NCBI GenBank assembly: GCA_014730295.1 | Contig: WJIN01000318.1 | Location: 1 to 25,732, forward strand | Origin: Promethearchaeota archaeon | GTDB lineage: Archaea; Asgardarchaeota; Lokiarchaeia; Sigynarchaeales; SOKP01 | Direction of reading: 5' to 3' | Length of the DNA: 25,732 nucleotides | Shown here: positions 1 through 7,752 of the stretch, piece by piece | How positions within the stretch are numbered: the first letter of the stretch is position 1 | Layout: each line of letters begins with the position of its first letter | Notes under the pieces: generated by a model | Seen by the model: only the letters and a program-made list of their open reading frames with translations | Databases searched by the model: none | Told to the model about the DNA's origin: nothing | Program-made: the position numbers and the translations under genes

Positions 1-2
1 GA

Positions 3-275
3 TTATATGATAACATTCCTCAATTACAAAGGAAAACCAAACCGCAAGAGAATGCTCAAGAGCAACAGAATTTACGCTTGAGTATTATCCAGAAAACCTT
101 AAATCTTATTACCCGACAAGTAGATCGGGATCTGGAAGAGATCTCCGAGTTCATCACAAAAGATCAATATGATGAGATCACAGACACCATAAAATCCTTA
201 ATCGAACATATCCTCAGTTTCATCTTTCAAAAGTTAACGGTAAAACTCATCTCCCCTGAAACAAATAAAACATGA
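3..275 (+). CDS. 3' end of an unidentified gene (5' end outside the window)
   Basis: The reading frame is open from the left edge of the window to a TGA at 273-275, giving about 90 residues. A TTG at 78 could serve as a start, but the frame continues upstream without a stop, so this is more likely the C-terminus of a longer protein. The visible part begins with a polar, glutamine-rich stretch and continues as amphipathic helix (DRDLEEISEFITKDQYDEI and a hydrophobic helix LIEHILSFIFQKL). There is no recognisable motif. It is followed by a T-rich tract that could end transcription. I do not recognise the family. Confidence 0.5.
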   Translation, partial: LYDNIPQLQRKTKPQENAQEQQNLRLSIIQKTLNLITRQVDRDLEEISEFITKDQYDEITDTIKSLIEHILSFIFQKLTVKLISPETNKT

Positions 276-298
276 TCTATCTACTAACTGTTCATTTA

Positions 299-308
299 TT
301 TTTTTTTT
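299..308 (+). terminator. oligo-T tract after the first gene
   Basis: Ten consecutive T residues lie 24 bases after the stop codon at 275. Archaeal RNA polymerase commonly terminates at such tracts without a hairpin. The rest of the 276-509 gap holds no gene that I can see. Confidence 0.45.
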
Positions 309-490
309 AAATTTTCCAGATTTTTGATTAGGTCATTATTTGGTATTAATAATGTGCCTTCCCTTAGCGATAATATGCTAATGAGATATTCTCAGTTTTG
401 AATTGTAGTAATAGGTTATTCACAAAGAAAAATATTACAATTCATAAATCACACAATCTATTTTTATTTGGTGAGTGTTATTTGTCATTT

Positions 491-502
491 AAAAAAAAAA
501 AA
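491..502 (-). terminator. oligo-T terminator of the acyl-CoA synthetase gene
   Basis: A run of 12 A on the plus strand reads as 12 T on the minus strand and starts 7 bases after the TAG stop at 510-512. This is the expected archaeal intrinsic termination signal for the minus-strand gene. Confidence 0.55.
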
Positions 503-509
503 TAGAATT

Positions 510-2363
510 CTATCCTTTGATTTCTCTTCCCTTTTCAATTCTGTCAAGATCCTTTTCTTGTAAGGCACGACGTTGGACTTTTCCAGTCATACTAACAGGA
601 AGTGAGCGAACAAACTCTATAAATTTAGGGGCTTTCCAAGAAGCGAAATTCTCATAGCACCACTCCTTCAGTTGTTCCGATGTGATGTCCTTATCGGCTT
701 TATAGTCCTTTTTGAGCGTTACCCAAGCTTTTGCAACTTCACCTCGATGCTCATCCGGCAGGCCTGCGACAGCGACTTCATCAACCATAGGATGGTGTGC
801 CATAAGCTCTTCTACTTCTTTTGGAAAGACCGAATGTCCTGATACCTTAATTAAGGATTTCTTACGATCTCGGATTTCACACCAGCCATGTTCATCCATA
901 AAGCCTATATCACCCGTCAATAGCCAACGACGTCCATCCCACATCTTTAGGTTATCTTCTTGCTCCTTTTGCTCACCTTTATAGCCCAGCATAACCTGAG
1001 GGCCACAGACACAGATCTCTCCCGTATGTTCAACTCCGAAACCTCCACGTTCTTTTGTTCCATCGCAGATTGGTCCCGCCTCAAAATCATTTGGGTCAAA
1101 GATTGCCCAATCGGTACCTGGAAGTGGCAACCCAATCTTTCCCGTTTTAGTAGGTCCCCAGAAGGGAGCGACGGACACAACGGGTGAGGTCTCAGTCAAA
1201 CCATACCCAACGCGAATTGGACAGAAGATTTCTTCGAAGGGGACTCTCACATAATCATGTAATGGTCCCGCACCTTGAGTCGCGTATTTCAATTTCTCAT
1301 GGAAATCATATCGTTTTTTGAATTTTTCCTCTCCCATCTCCTCTACGAAATCGGTTAACCGCTTGAAAAGCATCTCTACTCCTGTATACATAATACCTTT
1401 GGGTGCATCAAGTTGTTTAATTGTTTTGCATAGATCTTCTTCTTCGGGGGGTCGTGGAAAGAGAAGCATGTTCATTCCCAGAGCAGTAGCGCCGTTCATA
1501 ACACAAGTCATCCCAAAACTGTGGAAGAACGGGATGGAACCGATAGTAATCATGCCGGGAGTTAATTGTACCCAGTCTTGCATTTGATAAAGATTCGCAA
1601 TTAAGTTGGCATGACTTAGCATCGCAGCTTTTGGCAGACCCGTGGTGCCACCGGTCATTAAATAGACTGCGGGATCATTCCACGGATCTATATCCACTTC
1701 GATTTCCTTTGGTTCGGTATTTTCAAGAATGTCCATTAATCGATGGACCTTATAGGTTTCCCCTTCATCAGGAATTTTATCTTGAAAATCTGGCACTTTA
1801 TCGCGTAATAATTCAAACATTTTCTCGGGAACATTTACAAAGTCGAGAAGATTTGTTGGAATTAGGTGTTCAACTTTAGTCTTAGGTAAGGTTGTTTTCA
1901 CGAGTAAATAAAGCGCATCCATCAGTACTAAGACTTTTGCATCAGTAATAGTTAATTCGTGGAGTAGTTCCATCGGTTTATATTGTGGATTGACTCCAGC
2001 CACAATCGCCCCAATATATTGGGTTCCTATATATGCTACAACAAAATTAATGGAATTCGGTAAATCTATTGCAACCGTGTCACCCTTTCTTACACCTAAA
2101 TCGTAGAGATATGTTCCAAATCTTTTAGCATATTCAATTAATTTTCGGTAAGTTATCTTTTCAATATGAGGCCCAAAAACCGCCATACAGATATCTTCGT
2201 CCCAGAGATCGTTATCGTTCGCATTTCGGATAAATCCATCAAACATCGGCTCGATCTTGACGCGATCAACGTCATAGAGTTGTTTTGGAACTCCCTCGGG
2301 CCAATATCCTCCAGTAAACCATACTTTATTCTCGTCAACTTCAAAATCTTTTAAACTTGGCAT
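510..2363 (-). CDS. AMP-forming acyl-CoA synthetase (FadD-like)
   Basis: This is a member of the ANL adenylate-forming superfamily. It would activate a carboxylic acid, probably a medium- or long-chain fatty acid, to its acyl-AMP and then acyl-CoA in the cytoplasm. Numbered from the GTG at 2372 (620 residues), the core motifs are all present: the phosphate loop TGGTTGLPK (240-248), GYGLTETSP (389-397), TGD (486-488), the hinge RDRKKSLIKVSG (501-512) and the C-terminal catalytic lysine in TGK (598). The length is normal for the family. I prefer the ATG at 2363 (fourth codon) over the upstream GTG at 2372; neither has a clear ribosome site. The substrate cannot be read from the sequence. It stands alone, divergent from the Taw2 gene, with a T-tract directly downstream. 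Confidence 0.93.
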   Translation of the reverse strand: MPSLKDFEVDENKVWFTGGYWPEGVPKQLYDVDRVKIEPMFDGFIRNANDNDLWDEDICMAVFGPHIEKITYRKLIEYAKRFGTYLYDLGVRKGDTVAIDLPNSINFVVAYIGTQYIGAIVAGVNPQYKPMELLHELTITDAKVLVLMDALYLLVKTTLPKTKVEHLIPTNLLDFVNVPEKMFELLRDKVPDFQDKIPDEGETYKVHRLMDILENTEPKEIEVDIDPWNDPAVYLMTGGTTGLPKAAMLSHANLIANLYQMQDWVQLTPGMITIGSIPFFHSFGMTCVMNGATALGMNMLLFPRPPEEEDLCKTIKQLDAPKGIMYTGVEMLFKRLTDFVEEMGEEKFKKRYDFHEKLKYATQGAGPLHDYVRVPFEEIFCPIRVGYGLTETSPVVSVAPFWGPTKTGKIGLPLPGTDWAIFDPNDFEAGPICDGTKERGGFGVEHTGEICVCGPQVMLGYKGEQKEQEDNLKMWDGRRWLLTGDIGFMDEHGWCEIRDRKKSLIKVSGHSVFPKEVEELMAHHPMVDEVAVAGLPDEHRGEVAKAWVTLKKDYKADKDITSEQLKEWCYENFASWKAPKFIEFVRSLPVSMTGKVQRRALQEKDLDRIEKGREIKG

Positions 2364-2482
2364 ATATTTCACGTTTTTTTAACTGTTTTGTATTAGATAT
2401 TTTATGTTTCAAATTACAATTAATAATCTATTTTGATATTAAGATATTTAATGTTTTTTATTGAATTATTAGAAAAATTGAA

Positions 2483-2490
2483 TTTATATA
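2483..2490 (+). promoter_or_regulatory. TATA-like box upstream of the Taw2 gene
   Basis: TTTATATA lies about 80 bases before the ATG at 2571, in the 207-base divergent gap between the synthetase and Taw2 genes. A second weaker element (TTATATAG) follows at about 2500. Either could place a start site within roughly 40-60 bases of the ATG. No other feature is visible in this gap. Confidence 0.4.
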
Positions 2491-2570
2491 CTTAACTACT
2501 TATATAGATGAGATTTATTAATAGCGATCAATTTAGATTCTAATCATTTTTCATAGAGATAATAACAAAG

Positions 2571-3434
2571 ATGGGATTTAAAGATAAGTTAGTAGAAAAA
2601 CTAAGAGTAGAGCTAACCGAAGGAGAATTAGAGCTTTTACCTAGCGGATTTCAAACTTTAGGAGGGATAATTATAATTAAATTAGATGAGCAATTATTAG
2701 AAAAGAAAAAACTCATCGCGAATGCATATCTTGACATTCTTCATTATATGCGCTCAGTATATTTAAATCGAGGGAAAATAGAAGGACAATTTCGAGAACC
2801 TGAAAGAATTGAATATATTGCCGGAAAGAAAGATCCCGTCGTCGAACATAAAGAGCACGGGGTTGTGTATCGATTCAACATTAAAAAAATAATGTTTAGT
2901 AAGGGAAATATTAACGAAAGAAAACATCTCGCATCCTTAGTGAAAAGTGGGGAGGTTATAGTAGATATGTTTGCGGGAATTGGCTACTTTTCGCTTCCAA
3001 TAGCCATTTTAGCAGATCCCAAAGATATTTACAGCATCGAGTTAAATCCAACCGCATATAAATATCTTGTCGAAAATATTCAATTGAATAATGTCCAAGA
3101 AGTAGTCCATCCCATACATGGAAATTGCAAAGAGGAAGTGCTAAGATTGAGTGAGGAGGGGATAAAAGCTGATAGGATTATTATGGGAGTTTTTCCAGCT
3201 CCAAAAGATTATATCGAGGAGGCATTAACCTTAGTAAAAAATTCTGGTACTATTATTCACTATGAAGGGATTGCCGATAGAGAAAAAAATTTAGTGCTAT
3301 ACAATGAATTTGCTGAGATTGCTGAGAGCCAAAAATTTATAACCGAATTGAAAGACAAACGTTTTGTAAAGAGCTATGGACCAAATTTATACCACATAGT
3401 ATACGATATTTTTGCTAAAAAGACAGAAAAATAA
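2571..3434 (+). CDS. taw2: Taw2/TYW2-type tRNA(Phe) wyosine aminocarboxypropyltransferase
   Basis: A class I SAM-binding protein of the Trm5/TYW2 group, 287 residues. Taw2 transfers the 3-amino-3-carboxypropyl group of SAM to 4-demethylwyosine at position 37 of tRNA(Phe). Seen here: MFSKGNINER (108-117), typical of the group; SAM motif I VDMFAGIGYF (131-140); acidic motif II SIELNP (155-160); and DRIIMG (201-206) followed by a long helix and IIHYEG. The DRIxMG motif in place of the N-L/P-P type catalytic motif of Trm5 m1G37 methyltransferases is what points to Taw2. The 287-residue length suits a Taw2 without the N-terminal D1 domain found in Trm5. It is the first gene of a loosely spaced plus-strand run with another RNA methyltransferase-like gene two genes downstream. 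Confidence 0.82.
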   Translation: MGFKDKLVEKLRVELTEGELELLPSGFQTLGGIIIIKLDEQLLEKKKLIANAYLDILHYMRSVYLNRGKIEGQFREPERIEYIAGKKDPVVEHKEHGVVYRFNIKKIMFSKGNINERKHLASLVKSGEVIVDMFAGIGYFSLPIAILADPKDIYSIELNPTAYKYLVENIQLNNVQEVVHPIHGNCKEEVLRLSEEGIKADRIIMGVFPAPKDYIEEALTLVKNSGTIIHYEGIADREKNLVLYNEFAEIAESQKFITELKDKRFVKSYGPNLYHIVYDIFAKKTEK

Positions 3435-3451
3435 AAGAGAAGGTTGTTGTA

Positions 3452-3459
3452 TTTTTTTT
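3452..3459 (+). terminator. oligo-T tract after the Taw2 gene
   Basis: Eight T residues lie 18 bases after the stop, in a 99-base gap before the next gene; a plausible archaeal terminator. Confidence 0.4.
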
Positions 3460-3533
3460 AGATATAATAATAAAACTCAAAACTAAAGAGCATATTTAAT
3501 TAAGGTAGAGCAATAAAATATAATATAAGAAAA

Positions 3534-4892
3534 ATGACGGCTAAAAGAGGTAAAATCGCGTTAGATTATTCTCATAAAAATAAACTAACAATGGAATCCA
3601 GCTCCTATTCAGATTTTGTACAGTTTTTATTTAATTCTGGTTTTAGACTCGGGAAAATCCAAGCGGGTTTCGATTCGATAGAAAAGCTGGAAAATTATGA
3701 CTTAATCATGCTAACAACCCCAAGGAGCGCAGAGTTTACCGAAATGGAAATAGATAATATTGAAGAATATGTAAAAGGGGGGGGAAGTCTTCTAATCGTT
3801 AGCTCTGCGGGAGGAGATTATAAGAACAGGACAAATTTAAGCCACCTAACCGAAAGATTCAAATTCTCCATCGTTCCAGATGAGGTCCGTGATTCAATGA
3901 AATATGCCAATCTACAAAAACGCCCAATTTTTTCTGATTTTAAACCTCACACTATCACAAATGGGGTAAAAAAAGTAGTATTTTCAAGTGCGTGTTCATT
4001 AGATGTCCAAGAATATATTAAAAAAGATCAAAGTATCAATATTGATATACTTATTAAAGCTGGACTGAATGCCTGGCATAAAGTGTATGATGGACAAGAA
4101 TGGATTGAAGAAGATATCCCAAATAGTCCGCTAATGGTGGCAATAGAATATTATGAGGGGAGAGTAGTCGCATTTGGAGCATTATCCTTATTTTCATCAC
4201 TAGGAAAAGAATATGGCTTTTATGCTCATGATAATGACGTATTAATTGGAAACGCGATTACGTGGTTAATAGAAAAAGAATCTACCGAAGATAAAGTTTT
4301 AACTCTTAATATTAATAGGGAATTATTTCAATGGGCTGAAAAAACTGTTAACGAAGAGCAATGGGGAAGTTTTTCCGATTTAGTTAATGTAGGACTCAAA
4401 CATTTCAAAGATAATTATCGCGAGATAATGACTGAACTTCAAGCTCGACAATTAGAAAAGAAGAAAGCTTATGAAAAAGAAGAGAAGGAGAAGAAAAGAG
4501 CCGCCGAAGAGGAAATTCTAAATCTAATACCAAAAAGGAAAAAAGAAGATCTCTTGGATATTATCAGTACCTTACAAGAAATCTCGGGAGAAAAATATGA
4601 ATTATCAATTGATTTCGATGAGCTTGATTTAGAGGAGGAGGAATTAAAAGAAATCGAAAAGTCTAAAGAAAAAGAGGTAGAAAAGTCTGAGGAGGTTTCA
4701 AATAAAGAGGAAAATCCACCAATAGGAACAGAAAATCTTAAAGAAAAATTCAAAGATGAACAATTAATTGAAGAGTATGAAAAGCAAACTGGTAAACATG
4801 CCATCTGGCAAGGAAATATCACAAATCAATATAAAGAATGGATTAGAGAAAAATTTGGGATTGAAGAAGAAAATAGCGAGAACTCTAACTAA
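3534..4892 (+). CDS. GIFT (IFT52/GldG-like) domain protein with a ribbon-helix-helix segment and coiled coil
   Basis: A 452-residue cytoplasmic protein with no signal peptide or membrane segment. Residues 5-248 form an alpha/beta domain reminiscent of the GIFT domain shared by eukaryotic IFT52 and bacterial GldG: an opening strand KIALDYSHKNKLTMESSSY, then YDLIMLTTPRSAEFTEMEIDNI (55-76), YVKGGGSLLIVSSAGGD (79-95), and a late strand GRVVAFGALSLFS (209-221). Residues 254-295 read as a ribbon-helix-helix: strand VLTLNI, helix NRELFQWAEKTV, turn with GSFS, helix DLVNVGLKHF. Residues 300-330 are a charged coiled coil, 360-400 are acidic and low in complexity, and 411-445 form a compact C-terminal segment (YEKQTGKHAIWQGN). 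The GIFT call rests on pattern memory and the RHH call on strand/helix pattern; function is unknown. It lies between two RNA-modification-type genes. Confidence 0.7.
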   Translation: MTAKRGKIALDYSHKNKLTMESSSYSDFVQFLFNSGFRLGKIQAGFDSIEKLENYDLIMLTTPRSAEFTEMEIDNIEEYVKGGGSLLIVSSAGGDYKNRTNLSHLTERFKFSIVPDEVRDSMKYANLQKRPIFSDFKPHTITNGVKKVVFSSACSLDVQEYIKKDQSINIDILIKAGLNAWHKVYDGQEWIEEDIPNSPLMVAIEYYEGRVVAFGALSLFSSLGKEYGFYAHDNDVLIGNAITWLIEKESTEDKVLTLNINRELFQWAEKTVNEEQWGSFSDLVNVGLKHFKDNYREIMTELQARQLEKKKAYEKEEKEKKRAAEEEILNLIPKRKKEDLLDIISTLQEISGEKYELSIDFDELDLEEEELKEIEKSKEKEVEKSEEVSNKEENPPIGTENLKEKFKDEQLIEEYEKQTGKHAIWQGNITNQYKEWIREKFGIEEENSENSN

Positions 4893-4989
4893 TTTTGGTT
4901 TATCCAAATTTATGAAGATATGAGGATTCTTATCTACTAAACCGAAAAAAAGAAATTACATATTTCATTTATATCTTTAAGAATTTATA

Positions 4990-6390
4990 ATGGACGATTT
5001 CATTTTTGTTCTGGGAAGTAATTGGAAGCTCTCATTAGCAGAATTAGATATGGTTCTAAAAAGCAAAGTCTATGCAGGAAAGATTAATGATTATTCCTCT
5101 AATATTGCTACAGTCAAGTTTAATAATTTACTTGAGCAAGAATATTACGTGGATAACCTGGAGACCATTCAATATTATTTAGGAGGGACGCAAAAAATTG
5201 CGCGAATTTTTGATTTTTTTAACATTTTTACTCTAAAGAATGCCTTCCCCCTTAATATTGATAATTTTAATGAGGTAAAGCGAGCTAGGAAAAAAATCAA
5301 AAAAATTCTGGAAAATAATTTGGACAAGATATTTCGACAAACAAAAGACAAGGATATTTTCTTTGCGGTCTCTATTTATCCTAACTTATTTGATGATAAG
5401 TATTACCGAGAAGTGTTAGTAAAACATTTCTTACCATTTCTGAATAAAAATATTTCTCAACTATTGAAAGAAAAAGGGGCAAATAAGGCAATTTATTTTA
5501 AATATCCCGAAAAGAATATCGTATCAGGAAATCTTAATCCCATTTTTCCTCATCATGTAATTAAATATGAACTCCTAAAACAAAATAGAGCAGAGCTTAT
5601 TTTTGCGATAAGTGAGGAGGGATGTTATTTTGGTCGAACTTTCACGGCGGATGACCCCAATTTTAAGCGTAAGGTTGATGAAGAACGACCTCATAAGGAT
5701 TTTAAAAGTTCTATTTCACCAAAATTAGCCATTATGATGTTGAATTTTCTCAATATTTTTGAAAATCGCCATCAAAACAGAATCTTAGATCCTTTTGTTG
5801 GAAATGGAACTATTGCTCTTTTTGCGCTCATAGAAGATTTTACTATATATGGGTCTGATATTGAGAAAGAAAAAGTTGAGCATACAAAAAAAAATGTAAG
5901 ATGGCTTCAGAAAGAGTTAGAAATCCCCCCTATTCCAAATATGTCAGAAAGATTCCGAACAATTGATATAAACAATCTATCTAAACAGTTTGAGCACGGA
6001 TTTTTTGATGGAATCGTTTCAGAACCCGATTTAGGACCTTTTTATAAAGAAGAACCATATTCGATAGAAGCAATTGAATTATTTGAGACCAAACTTGAAC
6101 CATTATATGATACCATCTTTAGAGAAGCATATAAACTTTTGAAACATGATTCAAGAATCTGTATAGTTGCACCAAGTATTAGTCTAGTTGATGATACTAG
6201 TGATAAACGGATGGATGTCCAAAAAATCGCGACGAAGCATAATTTTAGACCAATCCCTCTAATCTCCTCAAATAGAATTACAAACAAATCAAACGAGATC
6301 CTTCAATTTAGAAAACAAAACCTATATTCAATTATGGATACAAAACCGGGACAAATTATAAAACGTAAAATCTTTGTCTTTCAAAAATAA
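4990..6390 (+). CDS. THUMP/Trm11-like SAM methyltransferase with altered catalytic motif
   Basis: A 466-residue protein of the Trm11/TrmG10 architecture. Residues 110-217 resemble a THUMP RNA-binding region ending in AELIFAISEEGCYFGRTF. The linker RPHKDFKSSISPKLAIMMLNF is typical of the family. The Rossmann methyltransferase follows, with motif I DPFVGNGT (267-274) and acidic motif II YGSDI (287-291). Motif IV, normally (D/N)PPY for amino-group methylation of guanosine, is SEPDLGPF (344-351). The likely substrate is tRNA or another structured RNA, but the altered motif makes the chemistry uncertain. The ATG start has a TATA-like element (TTTATATC, 4968-4975) so close that the transcript may be leaderless. 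The next gene (endonuclease III) follows within 15 bases, so the two are probably co-transcribed. Confidence 0.75.
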   Translation: MDDFIFVLGSNWKLSLAELDMVLKSKVYAGKINDYSSNIATVKFNNLLEQEYYVDNLETIQYYLGGTQKIARIFDFFNIFTLKNAFPLNIDNFNEVKRARKKIKKILENNLDKIFRQTKDKDIFFAVSIYPNLFDDKYYREVLVKHFLPFLNKNISQLLKEKGANKAIYFKYPEKNIVSGNLNPIFPHHVIKYELLKQNRAELIFAISEEGCYFGRTFTADDPNFKRKVDEERPHKDFKSSISPKLAIMMLNFLNIFENRHQNRILDPFVGNGTIALFALIEDFTIYGSDIEKEKVEHTKKNVRWLQKELEIPPIPNMSERFRTIDINNLSKQFEHGFFDGIVSEPDLGPFYKEEPYSIEAIELFETKLEPLYDTIFREAYKLLKHDSRICIVAPSISLVDDTSDKRMDVQKIATKHNFRPIPLISSNRITNKSNEILQFRKQNLYSIMDTKPGQIIKRKIFVFQK

Positions 6391-6405
6391 TAAAACTTGA
6401 GATTT

Positions 6406-7047
6406 ATGAGCTATAAAGATTTTTTTGATAAGCTTGAAGATTCACTGGAAGGAAGTACTCATTTAGATGAGTTAGCCAATGCTAACCATGACCCTTTTAG
6501 AATATTAATATCGACGATTATTTCAGCGAGAACCAGGGACCAGAACACAAGAAAGGTCACTAAGCGTTTATTTAACAAATACAAGACTCCAGAGGAAATT
6601 GCAAATCTCTCAGAAGAGGAATTGCAGGATCTAATTTATGAGGCAGGATTTTACAGAGCAAAAGCAAAACATATCAAAGAAACTTCACAGATAATTCATG
6701 AAAAGTATAATGGAAAAGTACCCAGAGATTTTGAAAAGTTGATGGAGTTACCAGGAGTTGGGAGAAAGACGGCAAATTGTACTCTGGCTTATGCTTTTCA
6801 AATACCAGCAATCTGCGTTGATACACATGTCTATCGTATTTCAAATCGATTAGGATGGACACAGTCGAAAAATCCCAAACAAACTGAAAAAAAATTAAAA
6901 CATTTAATCCCAAAAGACCAATGGATTAGAATAAACCGTCTATTTGTAAAGTTTGGACAGCAGATTTGTCTTCCGAATAATCCTAAACACGAAATCTGTC
7001 CTGTTGAAGATATCTGTCCAAAAGATTTTTCAATGGAGCAAAAATAG
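6406..7047 (+). CDS. nth: endonuclease III (HhH-GPD base excision DNA glycosylase/lyase)
   Basis: This bifunctional DNA glycosylase/AP lyase removes oxidised pyrimidines. Numbered from the TTG at 6397 (216 residues), it has the N-terminal helical domain with SARTRDQNT, the helix-hairpin-helix LPGVGRKTAN (118-127) with catalytic Lys124, and VDTHVYR with catalytic Asp142. The C-terminal Fe-S loop reads C191-x6-H198-x2-C201-x5-C207: the second of the four usual cysteines is a histidine. I prefer the ATG at 6406 over the TTG at 6397 because homologues begin close to this methionine; the gap to the methyltransferase gene is then 15 bases, consistent with one transcript. Apart from the cluster ligand the protein looks complete and normal in length. 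Confidence 0.93.
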   Translation: MSYKDFFDKLEDSLEGSTHLDELANANHDPFRILISTIISARTRDQNTRKVTKRLFNKYKTPEEIANLSEEELQDLIYEAGFYRAKAKHIKETSQIIHEKYNGKVPRDFEKLMELPGVGRKTANCTLAYAFQIPAICVDTHVYRISNRLGWTQSKNPKQTEKKLKHLIPKDQWIRINRLFVKFGQQICLPNNPKHEICPVEDICPKDFSMEQK

Positions 7048-7062
7048 CGCGTTAATAAGTTT

Positions 7063-7725
7063 TTAGTAATAATCTACTTTTGGATGGTAATGTTTTCGAA
7101 ATACATATCCTAGAAAAATCCCCCCAATCAATCCAAAAATGTGCGCCCACGCATTTATACCTGGGGCAAATGAGGCCGTTAAAAAAAACATTACATACAT
7201 TAAAGCTAAAATCAATAATGACGGATTTTCTAACGCAATTATAATAAATGCCGAACCAAGTAAGCCGAAGATTGCTCCTGAAGCTCCAAGACTGATACTT
7301 CCAAGAGGTAAGAACAGTAAGGAAAAGAGACTTCCCAATAAACCCGATATAAAGTATATGACTAAAAATTCTAATTTTGAAAAATTATTTTCCACCAAAG
7401 CACCGAAAAGAAGAAGACCGAACATATTAGAAAATAAGTGTAATGGGTCAGAATGAAGAAACATTGAGGTAAATAAGCGCCAAATCTCGTAATTATAAAT
7501 AATTTCGTAATTTATCTGGACAACTAAGATGAGATATTCACTTGCCACAGGAGATAGAAAAACGATATAAAAAATCACGTTTATAAGTATCAAAGTCAAG
7601 GTGAGCTTGGCATTCTTAAGATCATCCACATCCAAAATTATCATACTTAATCTAATCTTTGCTTTCTTTAAATTTATTTTATTTATAGGAACTAAGTAAA
7701 AACTTTTAATAATCCGAATTACCAT
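7063..7725 (-). CDS. rhomboid-family intramembrane serine protease
   Basis: A polytopic membrane protein of 220 residues. The catalytic serine is in GASGAIFG (Ser149) and the catalytic histidine in NAWAHIFGLIGG (His195); HLFSN (96-100) provides the conserved HxxxN of the second helix, and WRLFTSMFLH precedes it, as in active rhomboids. Six transmembrane helices are likely, so the active site lies within the membrane. Substrates are unknown. The first 27 residues are basic and look unlike the family; the internal methionine at residue 28 (start 7644) is an equally good N-terminus and would leave a 108-base instead of a 27-base divergent promoter region toward the next gene. Confidence 0.9.
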   Translation of the reverse strand: MVIRIIKSFYLVPINKINLKKAKIRLSMIILDVDDLKNAKLTLTLILINVIFYIVFLSPVASEYLILVVQINYEIIYNYEIWRLFTSMFLHSDPLHLFSNMFGLLLFGALVENNFSKLEFLVIYFISGLLGSLFSLLFLPLGSISLGASGAIFGLLGSAFIIIALENPSLLILALMYVMFFLTASFAPGINAWAHIFGLIGGIFLGYVFRKHYHPKVDYY

Positions 7726-7752
7726 TTAAAATGTATAGAGAGGTTTGAGAAA

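Noticed and set aside
2571..3434. Trm5 m1G37 methyltransferase as the identity of this gene
   Set aside because: The catalytic region has DRIIMG plus IIHYEG as in Taw2, not the N-x-P type motif of Trm5, and the N-terminal D1 domain is absent.
4469..4822. 117-codon minus-strand frame rich in serine and phenylalanine
   Set aside because: It is the complement of the lysine/glutamate-rich coiled coil of the GIFT protein; GAA/AAA codons read backward give TTC/TTT and TCT.
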